From assembly GCA_002390025.1 (NCBI GenBank), contig DGRU01000083.1:1419-26347 (forward strand): a DNA stretch of 24,929 bases, written 5' to 3'. How positions within the stretch are numbered: the stretch's first letter is position 1; each line of letters begins with the position of its first letter. The position numbers and the translations under genes are program-made. The notes beneath the pieces were generated by a model. It had not been told where the DNA came from, did not search any database, and saw nothing but the letters and a program-made list of their open reading frames with translations. The DNA comes from Lachnospiraceae bacterium UBA4380. Lineage in GTDB: Bacteria; Bacillota; Clostridia; Lachnospirales; Lachnospiraceae. Positions 14,449 to 21,563 of the stretch are shown piece after piece.

Positions 14449-15429
14449 ATGGCACTACTGGAAGTAAAAGACCTGCATACATCATTTTTCACCGATGCCG
14501 GTGAGGTGCGTGCAGTCAATGGTGTTTCTTTTAATCTGGAACGCGGCAAGGTCCTGGGAATCGTTGGAGAATCCGGATCGGGCAAGTCGGTGACGGCTTA
14601 TTCGATCATGCAGATCCTGGCCACAACAGGAAAGATTGTCTCCGGTTCGATCAAATATGACGGACAGGAACTGGTCGGTGCGGATGAAAAAGTTATGAAA
14701 AATATCCGCGGCAACAAAATTTCAATCATTTTCCAGGATCCCATGACCAGTCTGAACCCGACCTACACGATCGGAAAACAGCTCATGGAGGCAATCCTGC
14801 TCCACACCGACCGCAACAAACAGCAGGCGTGGGACCGCGCAGTGGAAATGCTCAAACTGGTCAATGTGAACGAGCCGGAAAAACGTATGAAACAGTATCC
14901 CTACGAGTTCTCCGGGGGCATGCGGCAGAGAGTCATGATCGCAATGGCTCTGGCCTGCGAGCCGGACATACTGATCGCAGACGAACCTACGACCGCACTG
15001 GATGTCACGATCCAGGCGGGAATTCTGGAGCTGATGAAAGATATCCAGAAGGAAATGGGCATGGCGATCATCATGATCACCCATGACCTGGGTGTTGTGG
15101 CCCAGCTCTGTGATGAAGTCGTCGTCATGTATGCCGGATCCATCTGCGAACAGGGTACAGCAGACGAAATCTTCTATAATCCCTGTCACGAATATACCAA
15201 AGGACTTCTGCGCTCCATTCCTACCACCGGAAACGAGGGACAGAAGCTGCAGCCCATCAGCGGTACGCCGATCGATCTGCTGAACATGCCCAAGGGATGT
15301 GCATTTGCCCCCCGCTGTGACGCAGCTATGAAGATCTGTATCCGCGAGGCATGTCAGCGCTTCACAATCAATGAGAACCACATGGCGGCATGCTGGATGA
15401 ACGTCAAAAAGGCAGCAGACAAGAACTGA
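14449..15429 (+). CDS. oppD: Oligopeptide ABC transporter ATPase OppD/DppD
   Basis: This 326-aa nucleotide-binding subunit energises import through OppBC. The Walker A motif GESGSGKS is at residues 40-47, the ABC signature SGGMRQR at 155-161, and Walker B with the catalytic glutamate (ADEPTTALD) around D178-E179; the H-loop is in ITHDLGVV. The C-terminal oligopeptide/dipeptide region [15 protein letters not shown], with its cysteine pattern, is present and is typical of the OppD/DppD subfamily. ATG 14449 follows AGAGGA; an ATG 14 codons upstream lacks a site. The stop is 21 bases before oppF, so translation is probably coupled. Confidence 0.95.
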   Translation: MALLEVKDLHTSFFTDAGEVRAVNGVSFNLERGKVLGIVGESGSGKSVTAYSIMQILATTGKIVSGSIKYDGQELVGADEKVMKNIRGNKISIIFQDPMTSLNPTYTIGKQLMEAILLHTDRNKQQAWDRAVEMLKLVNVNEPEKRMKQYPYEFSGGMRQRVMIAMALACEPDILIADEPTTALDVTIQAGILELMKDIQKEMGMAIIMITHDLGVVAQLCDEVVVMYAGSICEQGTADEIFYNPCHEYTKGLLRSIPTTGNEGQKLQPISGTPIDLLNMPKGCAFAPRCDAAMKICIREACQRFTINENHMAACWMNVKKAADKN

Positions 15430-15449
15430 GCGGCATAAAGGAGAAAACA

Positions 15450-16442
15450 ATGAGTAATCAGAGTAATAACGGCGAGCCGCTCATCCGGGTCAGCCATTTA
15501 AAACAGTATTTCCCGATCAATACGGGATTTTTCAAAACAAAACCCCTCAAGGCAGTGGACGATATTTCCTTTGACATCATGGAAGGTGAGACACTGGGCC
15601 TTGTCGGTGAGTCGGGCTGCGGCAAGACGACAGCGGGACGTACCATTCTGCATCTCTACAAACCCACCGGCGGAGAAGTGATCTATCGGGGCAGGTCGAT
15701 CAAGACCAAAAAGGATATTGAGGACTTCCGCAGGAAAGCCACCATGGTCTTTCAGGATCCTTATTCTTCACTGGATCCCCGTATGACTGTTGCCGATATC
15801 ATCGGCGAGCCGCTGGATGTCCAGAATTTATATAAAACAAAAGAGGAACGAAGAGAGCGGATCCTGGAGCTCATGGATCATGTCGGCCTGAACTCCGAAC
15901 ATGCGGCGCGCTACGCCCATGAGTTCTCCGGCGGACAGCGCCAGCGTGTCGGTATTGCGAGATCCCTGGCGGTCAATCCGGACTTTATTGTCTGCGATGA
16001 GCCTGTATCGGCCCTCGACGTCTCGATCCAGGCGCAGGTCATCAACATGTTCGATGAACTGCAGGACAAGCTTGGTCTGACCTATCTCTTTATCGCCCAT
16101 GATCTTCTGGTCGTGCGCCACATTTCCGACAGGATCGCGGTCATGTATCTGGGACATATGGTCGAACTGGCGCCAGCCAATGAAATCTACGAGCGCCCGC
16201 TGCATCCCTATACACGCGCGCTGATCTCGGCTGTTCCTGTACCGGATCCCATCGTTGCCAGGGCAAACCAGCGTATTCCCATGACCGGCGAGATTCCCAG
16301 TCCCCTGAATGCGCCTCCCGGATGCCCCTTCCACACCCGCTGCCCGTATGCGAAGGAATCCTGCAGGGAGAGCATGCCCGAACTGCGCGAGATCGAGAAA
16401 GGACGCTTTGTCGCCTGCCACAGGATCGAGGAGATCGGCTGA
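15450..16442 (+). CDS. oppF: Oligopeptide ABC transporter ATPase OppF/DppF
   Basis: This 330-aa second ATPase pairs with OppD. Walker A GESGCGKT is at residues 53-60, signature SGGQRQR at 160-166, and Walker [10 protein letters not shown] around D183-E184. The subfamily features [10 protein letters not shown] near the N-terminus and the cysteine-bearing C-terminal [15 protein letters not shown] are seen. ATG 15450 is preceded by AAAGGAG at good spacing; an in-frame ATG 20 codons upstream would overlap oppD. OppD and OppF differ in sequence as expected for the heterodimeric class. Confidence 0.95.
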   Translation: MSNQSNNGEPLIRVSHLKQYFPINTGFFKTKPLKAVDDISFDIMEGETLGLVGESGCGKTTAGRTILHLYKPTGGEVIYRGRSIKTKKDIEDFRRKATMVFQDPYSSLDPRMTVADIIGEPLDVQNLYKTKEERRERILELMDHVGLNSEHAARYAHEFSGGQRQRVGIARSLAVNPDFIVCDEPVSALDVSIQAQVINMFDELQDKLGLTYLFIAHDLLVVRHISDRIAVMYLGHMVELAPANEIYERPLHPYTRALISAVPVPDPIVARANQRIPMTGEIPSPLNAPPGCPFHTRCPYAKESCRESMPELREIEKGRFVACHRIEEIG

Positions 16443-16793
16443 TAGCCGTATCCCTCTGCACAGCCTGTGGGGAACGTATATACTTCACCGCCGGGAGACC
16501 CTGCCAGCGATGAAGAGAGTTTCCTTTATTGCGTTCCGATCTTATGTGTGAGCGGATTTCATGTGTGAGCGGATTTCATGTGCGAGCGGATCTCATGTGT
16601 GAGCGGATCTCATCATGGAAGTTGCGGGGATCGGGCAATGGAGGACAAAAAACTGTGCAGAGCCTTCTTTTCGAAGGTTTATGCAATATAGTGCAGGATT
16701 TCCTTTTTTGTGACAATGAAAATTCGTGTAGTTCACAGGATCGGGAAAAATCTGCAGGTAACATTTTTTCACCGTATGATAGGGAGGAAAGAA
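16443..16793 (+). other. 351-base gap between oppF and oppA with a repeat array
   Basis: No gene is supported. The gap holds four tandem 17-bp repeats (16544-16611) and a small ccttc/gaagg hairpin near 16669-16683. The AT-richer stretch that follows, with gtgaca near 16710 and an AGGGAGGA ribosome binding site at 16781-16788, serves oppA. I do not see a consensus promoter, so oppA may be read from the upstream operon promoter or from an unrecognised one. Confidence 0.5.
16544..16611 (+). repeat. Four 17-bp tandem repeats upstream of oppA
   Basis: Units at 16544, 16561, 16578 and 16595 have the consensus atgtgtgagcggatttc. The first two are identical; units 3 and 4 share a ctc ending and unit 3 has one further change. 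The period is exact with no spacer. The array lies between oppF and oppA, in the same relative place as the smaller arrays before oppB and oppD, but with an unrelated unit. Confidence 0.9.
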
Positions 16794-18749
16794 ATGAAAA
16801 GATTAGTAGCACTTGCGTTATGCGCCATGATGGCCATTGGTCTGTGCGCATGCGGCGATTCTGCTGCAAACGGCGGCGGAGTTGCAGACGATGCTGCAGC
16901 AGCTGTGACTGCCGATACTGGGGCTGCAGCTGCGGAAGAGGGAGAAGAGGCTGCTCCTGCAGCGGTTGACGAGTCTCTCATCGCTGCGGACGGCATTAAT
17001 GTCTGTATCGCTTCCGAGCCCGACAACATCGACCCTGCTCTCAACAGCGCGGTCGACGGCGCGACCCTGATCATCCACACATTTGCAGGTCTTGCAAAGT
17101 GGGAGAAAGCAGATGATGGTTCCTTCACCATCGTTCCTGACTGTGCCCAGGAGCTTGTAGAAGGTGAAGAGGCTGAAGACGGAACGGTCAAATATACCTA
17201 TAAGCTGATCGACGGTCTCAAATGGTCCGACGGCCAGCCTCTGACAGCAGGCGATTTCGAGTTCGCATGGAAGAGAGCGGCGGATCCGGCTACTGCTTCC
17301 GACTATGGTTATATGTTCGATCAGATCGTCGGCTATGACGAAATGACTGAGGCGAAAGACACCGGGGAAGTGGATGAAGAAGGCGCTCCTGTCATGGAAT
17401 ATGTCAATCCCGATCCCGAGCTTCTCCAGGTCAAGGCTGTGGATGACACAACTCTGGAAGTCACAACCAAGCAGAGAGTTCCCTACTGGAACGAGCTCCT
17501 TGCATTCCCGACCTACATGCCTGTCCGCAAGGATATCGTAGAGAATGAGGGCTGGGCAACAGATCCCTCCACCTACATCGGCAACGGACCTTACACTATG
17601 ACTGCATGGCAGCACAACAGTGTTATCACCATGAAGAAGAACGAGAACTATCACGATGCGGACAAGGTCACAATGCCCGCCATCAACTTCTACATGTCTG
17701 ATGATGCCAACAATATGCTGACAAACTTCGAGAACGGCGACTGGAAGCTGATCGACGATGTTCCGACCAACGAGATCGCTGCCCTCAAGGAAGAGTATCC
17801 CGATGAGTTCGTAGTAGAGGGCCAGCTGGGCACCTACTATGTGGGCTGGAATGTCAATGAGGACATCCTTCCCAAGGATTCCGGACTGGAAGGCAAAGAG
17901 GCAGAGGATGCCCGCGCAGAGATCCGCAATGCCCTTTCACTGCTGTTCGACCGCAACTACATTGTCAATGATATCGCCCAGGGCGGCCAGACCCCCGCTT
18001 CCTCCTTTGTCTCCAGCGGACTGACCGAGGCGGACGGCAAGACCGATTTCAGCTCCAAGGCAGGCCACAACGATGGCTTCGCAGGTTATTACAATGTCTC
18101 CGAGGATGCTCTGGAGAGCAACTATGCTGCAGCAATCGAAGTTCTCAAGAAATACTATGAGTTCGACGAGGCAACCCAGCAGGTCAAGAATTTCCCGACC
18201 CTGACTTACCTCTACAACACCAGCGATGCCCATAAGGCAATCGGTGAGTATCTGCAGAGCGCGCTTGCTTCTGTCGGTATCACCATGAATCTGGAAAACC
18301 AGGAGTGGAATACCTTCCTGAACACCAGAAAGGCCGGCGACTACTCCATCGCCCGCAACGGCTGGCTGTGCGACTACAACGATCCCATCTCCATGCTCGA
18401 CATGTGGATTACCGATTCCGGCAACAATGACTGCCAGCTCGGCAAGGGTGCGCACAAGGATACCAAGGCCTACAGCATCGATCTGACAGACCTGGGCTAT
18501 GACACCAAGGTCGAGAACGGAACCTGGGCAGAGACCTATGATGTCCTCATTGCTGACATCAAGGCCTGCGCAGATCCTCAGGTTCGCTATGAGCTGATGC
18601 ACAGAGCAGAGGATCTGCTCATGAGCACCGGCGCCATCTGCCCTCTCTACTACTACACCGATCTGTACATGATCGATTCCAGTGTCAAGGGCTTCTTCAG
18701 CACTCCTCTGGGCTTCAAGTACTTCATGTACTGCACAGTAGAAGAATAA
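16794..18749 (+). CDS. oppA: Oligopeptide-binding lipoprotein OppA
   Basis: This 651-aa extracellular solute-binding protein (SBP_bac_5 family) captures peptides for OppBCDF. It starts with a lipoprotein signal: KR, a hydrophobic core, and lipobox LCAC ending at C20, where the lipid is attached. Residues 21-60 are a low-complexity Ala/Glu/Gly linker, then the mature fold begins near NVCIASEPDNIDPALNS. Family features include LKWSDGQPLTAGDFEFAWKR and YIGNGPYTMTAWQHN, and a late NGWLCDYNDPISMLDMW segment. It is longer than E. coli OppA (about 540 aa), partly from the linker and internal acidic insertions. ATG 16794 follows AGGGAGGA. The in-frame frame extends upstream but without a ribosome binding site. 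Confidence 0.94.
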   Translation: MKRLVALALCAMMAIGLCACGDSAANGGGVADDAAAAVTADTGAAAAEEGEEAAPAAVDESLIAADGINVCIASEPDNIDPALNSAVDGATLIIHTFAGLAKWEKADDGSFTIVPDCAQELVEGEEAEDGTVKYTYKLIDGLKWSDGQPLTAGDFEFAWKRAADPATASDYGYMFDQIVGYDEMTEAKDTGEVDEEGAPVMEYVNPDPELLQVKAVDDTTLEVTTKQRVPYWNELLAFPTYMPVRKDIVENEGWATDPSTYIGNGPYTMTAWQHNSVITMKKNENYHDADKVTMPAINFYMSDDANNMLTNFENGDWKLIDDVPTNEIAALKEEYPDEFVVEGQLGTYYVGWNVNEDILPKDSGLEGKEAEDARAEIRNALSLLFDRNYIVNDIAQGGQTPASSFVSSGLTEADGKTDFSSKAGHNDGFAGYYNVSEDALESNYAAAIEVLKKYYEFDEATQQVKNFPTLTYLYNTSDAHKAIGEYLQSALASVGITMNLENQEWNTFLNTRKAGDYSIARNGWLCDYNDPISMLDMWITDSGNNDCQLGKGAHKDTKAYSIDLTDLGYDTKVENGTWAETYDVLIADIKACADPQVRYELMHRAEDLLMSTGAICPLYYYTDLYMIDSSVKGFFSTPLGFKYFMYCTVEE

Positions 18750-18990
18750 GACAGTCTGAGGGACTGCTTTTCAGAGCTTTGCTCACGGGCCGGCAAAAAT
18801 ACCTGTGTGTGAGAATCAGGTGACCCGGTTCCGCCTCTGAACAGCATGCAGACAGGATGAAATGAAAAAGGAACGGACGCGCGTTTTCTGCGGTCCGTTC
18901 CTTTTTATGTGTTTGATGTGTTTGAATAGAGACTCCCGGTGGGAAGAGACTCTGCCGGTCTGAAGCCCCTCTGCAGGAAACAGCTTCCGC
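18750..18990. other. Convergent gap between oppA and the VWA gene
   Basis: These 241 bases hold the bidirectional terminator at 18865-18906 and otherwise no gene. It separates the + strand opp operon from the - strand VWA/macro pair. Confidence 0.6.
18865..18906. terminator. Bidirectional intrinsic terminator between oppA and the VWA gene
   Basis: A 14-bp perfect stem, aaaaaggaacggac (18865-18878) with gtccgttccttttt (18893-18906), closes a 14-nt GC-rich loop. A-run and T-run flanks give a U-tract in both directions, which fits its position between convergent genes. Confidence 0.92.
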
Positions 18991-19665
18991 TTATTTCCGG
19001 CGGCGTCTCTCATAATCCTCGCGGATGGGAGCCATTGCCTCATCGCGGTCAAACATTGCATTCATCTCCCTGGCGGAAGCGGCAGCGCGGGCGCCGCTGA
19101 TGGCGCTGGAGAGGGTATCAAAGTTCAGGCGTGTCCCTTTGCTGTCATGTACATAGTTCGCTGCGCGGCTGGGCCGAATGCCGATCCTGGAAGCCTCTGT
19201 AATGGCATCGATGTTTGCTCCGAAGAAAAGAAACTCCCAGTTGTATTTTTCCTGCTGGCGTCCGACCATGGAGCGGACTTTCTCCGGGCCGTAGAGGCGG
19301 CTGGCGTTCTCCATCCCGTCTGTGATGATGACAAAAATTGTCTTCTCGGGGACATCCTCGCTGCGGGCGTATTTATGGACATTGCCGATATGGTGGATGG
19401 CAAGCCCGACTGCATCCAGCAGAGCTGTGCAGCCGCGCACATAGTACTGTCTGTCCGTCATGCGCTCCACCTTGTGGATCGGTTTCTGGTCGTAGAGGAC
19501 CTCCTGTCTGTCGTCAAAAAGGACAGCAGAGACATATGCCTCCCCTTCTTCTTTTTTCTGTTTCTCCACCATGCTGTTGAATCCGCCGATGGTGTCGGCC
19601 TCCAGTCCCTGCATGGAACCGCTTCTGTCCAGAATAAATACAAGCTCAGTCAATCCTTTTTTCAT
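18991..19665 (-). CDS. VWA-domain protein with intact MIDAS metal site
   Basis: This 224-aa protein is almost entirely one von Willebrand factor A domain. The metal-ion-dependent adhesion site is complete: D13-x-S15-x-S17 (LDRSGSM), T80 (RGCTALLDAV) and D116 (IITDGMEN). It has no signal peptide or membrane segment, so it is cytoplasmic, like the TerY and other bacterial intracellular VWA proteins that act as metal-dependent adaptor or scaffold parts. The conserved C-terminal half (FLFFGANIDAITEA) is typical of bacterial stand-alone VWA proteins; the tail is very basic (RRRRK). The ATG at 19665 has AGGAGG 7 bases upstream. The gene lies downstream of a macro-domain gene on the same strand, and the two probably function together. 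The biological role is not known to me. Confidence 0.85.
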   Translation of the reverse strand: MKKGLTELVFILDRSGSMQGLEADTIGGFNSMVEKQKKEEGEAYVSAVLFDDRQEVLYDQKPIHKVERMTDRQYYVRGCTALLDAVGLAIHHIGNVHKYARSEDVPEKTIFVIITDGMENASRLYGPEKVRSMVGRQQEKYNWEFLFFGANIDAITEASRIGIRPSRAANYVHDSKGTRLNFDTLSSAISGARAAASAREMNAMFDRDEAMAPIREDYERRRRK

Positions 19666-19845
19666 CTTTCTGCCTCCTGTTTCATCAGAATAAGTTTAAC
19701 CGGAATAAGTTTCGGTCAATTTGTTTGATCAGAATGATTGCGGGGCACATGTCCCGGTTTTGCTCTGATTTACCGGTTTTGTGCTTCGATGAATAAAGGA
19801 TAGCAGAGACGGAAACGGCAATGGTCGCTTTTGAAGCGACATTTT
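19666..19845 (-). other. 180-base gap between the macro and VWA genes
   Basis: Just after the macro stop lies a 7-bp hairpin, gtcgctt/aagcgac (19824-19840), whose T-run is on the + strand side. It therefore looks like a weak or no terminator for the - strand transcript. A 10-bp direct repeat gaataagttt occurs twice at 15-bp spacing (19688 and 19703). I cannot identify a clear promoter for the VWA gene, so read-through from the macro gene is likely. Confidence 0.4.
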
Positions 19846-21081
19846 TTATGCACCCAGCAGAGGCTGATGGTAGTCGAAGAGGATGGCATTGATCCGCATG
19901 GTGTCATAAATCCGGTTTTCCACACAATAGCGGATGATCAGGTCGAACTTGCTGCCCGGGGAGAGGGCGATGCCTGCCTTTCGCAGGAGATCCGTCATCT
20001 CGTCCAGGTTCAGTTCCAGGGCGACCGCCAGGGAGATGGCGGTTTTTCTGCTGGGCGTATAATCTGCCTTGCAGCGGATCTTGGAGAAGAGCTTGCGGTC
20101 GATATTGGCCCGCTTGTATACCTGTGCGTCAGTCAGCCCGCGCTCGTCGATCAGCCGCAGCAGACACTCCTGAAAGTTCTCGCCCGTCTGGGCCATGAGG
20201 TCCTGAAGGCTGCGGCTGCGGCGGGGGCAGGCGTCCTTGTCCGGGGAAACCGTATGAGGACGCGGAAGGGCAGCGTCCGGGGAAGGCGAGGCAGAGGGGG
20301 CAGGGGAAGCCGCGGACAGATCGTGTCCGGGGCTGTAGGGAGCCGATTCATCCATGAGATAATCGGACGCCATCGGGCGGGGCATGCCGGATTCTCTCCG
20401 ACGGCCGGTGTTCTGCAGAAAGGATTCTCTCCGCCGGGATTCCTCCTGCCGGCCTGGGCCGCTCTCTACCCTGCGGTCCCGGCCGGAGAAGGGCCCGTAC
20501 AGCAGCTCCCGGTCAGAATCTGTCCAGGCATATTCCTCAGCGCTCTGCGACCTGACATAGTTTTCGTCGATATACTGGCTGATCTCTGCGGTCAGTGCGG
20601 CGGAGAGGTCAAAAGCCCTGCGGTCAAAGACGACAAGGGTGACATCCATCTCTTCGTCTTCGAGAAAGTCGGAGATCTCCTTCAGGGCAATATCGAGAGC
20701 CCTGTCTTTGGGAAAACCGTATACGCCGGTCGAGATCAGGGGAAAAGCGATGCTCCTGCAGCCCAGCTGACGCGCGATCAGGAGGGATTTGCGGTAACAG
20801 GATGCAAGCTGATCATATTCGCCGTGACTGCCGTCCTGCCATACCGGGCCCACCGTGTGTATGAGAAATTTTGCCCTCAGCCTGAAGGCGGAGGTGACGG
20901 CCGCTTCGCCGGGTCTGATCCGGCCGATTTTTCTTCTCTCCGCAAGGAGCGGGCCTGCGCCGGCGGCTCTGTAGACTGCCGCGTCTGTTCCGCCGGCATA
21001 GACCGGCTCCGGATTCGCCGTGTTGACAATGGCGTCTGCGCGTACTTTTGTGATGTCATTTCTGATGATCTGAAAAGGCAT
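19846..21081 (-). CDS. Macro-domain protein with disordered linker and C-terminal helical HTH-like domain
   Basis: This 411-aa protein has three parts. Residues 1-175 are a macro domain (ADP-ribose binding or hydrolysis): NDIT with D9, IVNTANPEPVYAGGTDAAV (N20 and the GGTD loop in place of the usual GGVD) and the phosphate loop PLISTGVYGFP (114-124). Residues 180-295 are a disordered Arg/Ser/Pro/Ala-rich linker. Residues 298-411 are a conserved all-helical domain with an XRE-like pattern (LTDAQVYKRANIDRKLFSKI, then AISLAVALELNLDEMTDLLRKAG) ending in QPLLGA. I recall similar C-terminal domains in other clostridial proteins, from memory only. The domain may bind nucleic acid or a partner protein. 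AGGAGGGA precedes the ATG. It is upstream of the VWA gene, suggesting a two-gene stress, ADP-ribosylation or defence module; the function is unproven. Confidence 0.8.
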   Translation of the reverse strand: MPFQIIRNDITKVRADAIVNTANPEPVYAGGTDAAVYRAAGAGPLLAERRKIGRIRPGEAAVTSAFRLRAKFLIHTVGPVWQDGSHGEYDQLASCYRKSLLIARQLGCRSIAFPLISTGVYGFPKDRALDIALKEISDFLEDEEMDVTLVVFDRRAFDLSAALTAEISQYIDENYVRSQSAEEYAWTDSDRELLYGPFSGRDRRVESGPGRQEESRRRESFLQNTGRRRESGMPRPMASDYLMDESAPYSPGHDLSAASPAPSASPSPDAALPRPHTVSPDKDACPRRSRSLQDLMAQTGENFQECLLRLIDERGLTDAQVYKRANIDRKLFSKIRCKADYTPSRKTAISLAVALELNLDEMTDLLRKAGIALSPGSKFDLIIRYCVENRIYDTMRINAILFDYHQPLLGA

Positions 21082-21158
21082 GGTCTCCCTCCTCTGTATA
21101 GCTGCTCTGCAGGTATCTGTTCACAGCCCGGGAAAGGCCGAACAGGTACCACTGCCTT

Positions 21159-21187
21159 ATCATACCAGATATTTTTGAGGACTCCAA
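21159..21187 (-). promoter_or_regulatory. Candidate promoter of the macro-VWA unit
   Basis: Read on the - strand, TTGGAG (21182-21187), a 17-bp spacer and TATGAT (21159-21164) lie about 80 bases before the macro ATG. The -35 is weak (TTG only), while the -10 matches at 5 of 6. The 11-bp repeat array begins just upstream. Confidence 0.45.
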
Positions 21188-21202
21188 CAGCGGCGGCTTT
21201 GA

Positions 21203-21290
21203 GGGATAAATCGGGGATAAATAGGGGATAAATAGGGGATAAGCCGGGGAAAAGTCGGGGATAAGCCAGGGATAAGCCGGGGGAAAGTCG
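21203..21290. repeat. 11-bp tandem repeat array, eight units
   Basis: A GGG-A phrase recurs with its A at 21206, 21217, 21228, 21239, 21250, 21261, 21272 and 21284: seven steps, six of exactly 11 bp and the last of 12. Units read ggggataaata or the variants ggggataagcc and ggggaaaagtc. G-runs of 3-5 recur on one strand at nearly one helical turn. The array lies between the macro promoter and the GH32 operator. Confidence 0.85.
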
Positions 21291-21293
21291 TTG

Positions 21294-21305
21294 ACAAGCG
21301 CTTGT
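21294..21305. promoter_or_regulatory. LacI/GalR-type operator next to the GH32 promoter
   Basis: The 12-bp perfect palindrome acaagcgcttgt has the central CG and A/T flanks typical of LacI-family operators. It abuts the -35 box of the GH32 promoter, where a bound repressor would block initiation. No LacI-family gene is in the window, so the regulator (for example a sucrose or fructan repressor, or CcpA) would be elsewhere. Confidence 0.6.
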
Positions 21306-21333
21306 TGACAAGCGTCCGCCTTCCCCTTAAGAT
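21305..21333 (+). promoter_or_regulatory. Promoter of the GH32 gene
   Basis: TTGACA (21305-21310), a 17-bp spacer and TAAGAT (21328-21333). The -35 is perfect and the -10 matches at 4 of 6. The transcript would start near 21340, giving a leader of about 220 nt. Confidence 0.65.
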
Positions 21334-21431
21334 GAAAACGTAGGCGGCCTGTCTGTTCGTCATCGCGAAGTCCTCGCGGGCGGGTCCCGGATCTGCGGAC
21401 AGACAAAAAAACAGTGTATGCATACCGGATG

Positions 21432-21480
21432 GGATATTCGTACAGGATATTCATATAGAGGATATTCGGATAGGATATGG
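21432..21480 (+). repeat. Short direct repeats ggatattc in the GH32 leader
   Basis: ggatattc starts at 21432, 21445 and 21460, and a related ggatatgg at 21473, spaced 13, 15 and 13 bp. It lies within the predicted 5' leader of the GH32 gene. It is a loose series, less regular than the other arrays. Confidence 0.5.
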
Positions 21481-21563
21481 AGAACCGGGGACAGGGCAGG
21501 CGGCATCTGATCATACGAATCATAATGGAAGACAGCGCGCATTTTGCGCGGGGGGAGCGATTT

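Larger units (their letters stand above)
21082..21563. promoter_or_regulatory. 482-base divergent control region between the macro gene and the GH32 gene
   Basis: No gene is supported. From left to right it holds a hairpin in the macro leader (ggta plus ctgttc, 21112-21122, with gaacag plus tacc, 21140-21150), the macro promoter, an 11-bp repeat array (21203-21290), a LacI-type operator with the GH32 promoter (21291-21333), and a series of ggatattc repeats (21432-21480). Overlapping minus-strand frames across the repeats translate only as repetitive Pro/Tyr/Ile peptides and have no ribosome binding sites. Confidence 0.6.

Noticed and set aside
19824..19847. Terminator after the macro gene
   Set aside because: The T-run follows the hairpin only on the + strand, where no gene ends; on the - strand the U-tract would precede the stem, so termination of the macro transcript is not supported.
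21056..21523. Minus-strand frames rich in Pro/Tyr/Ile in the macro-GH32 gap
   Set aside because: They are translations of the 11-bp and ggatattc repeats; several overlapping frames look alike, which is expected of repeats and not of a gene.
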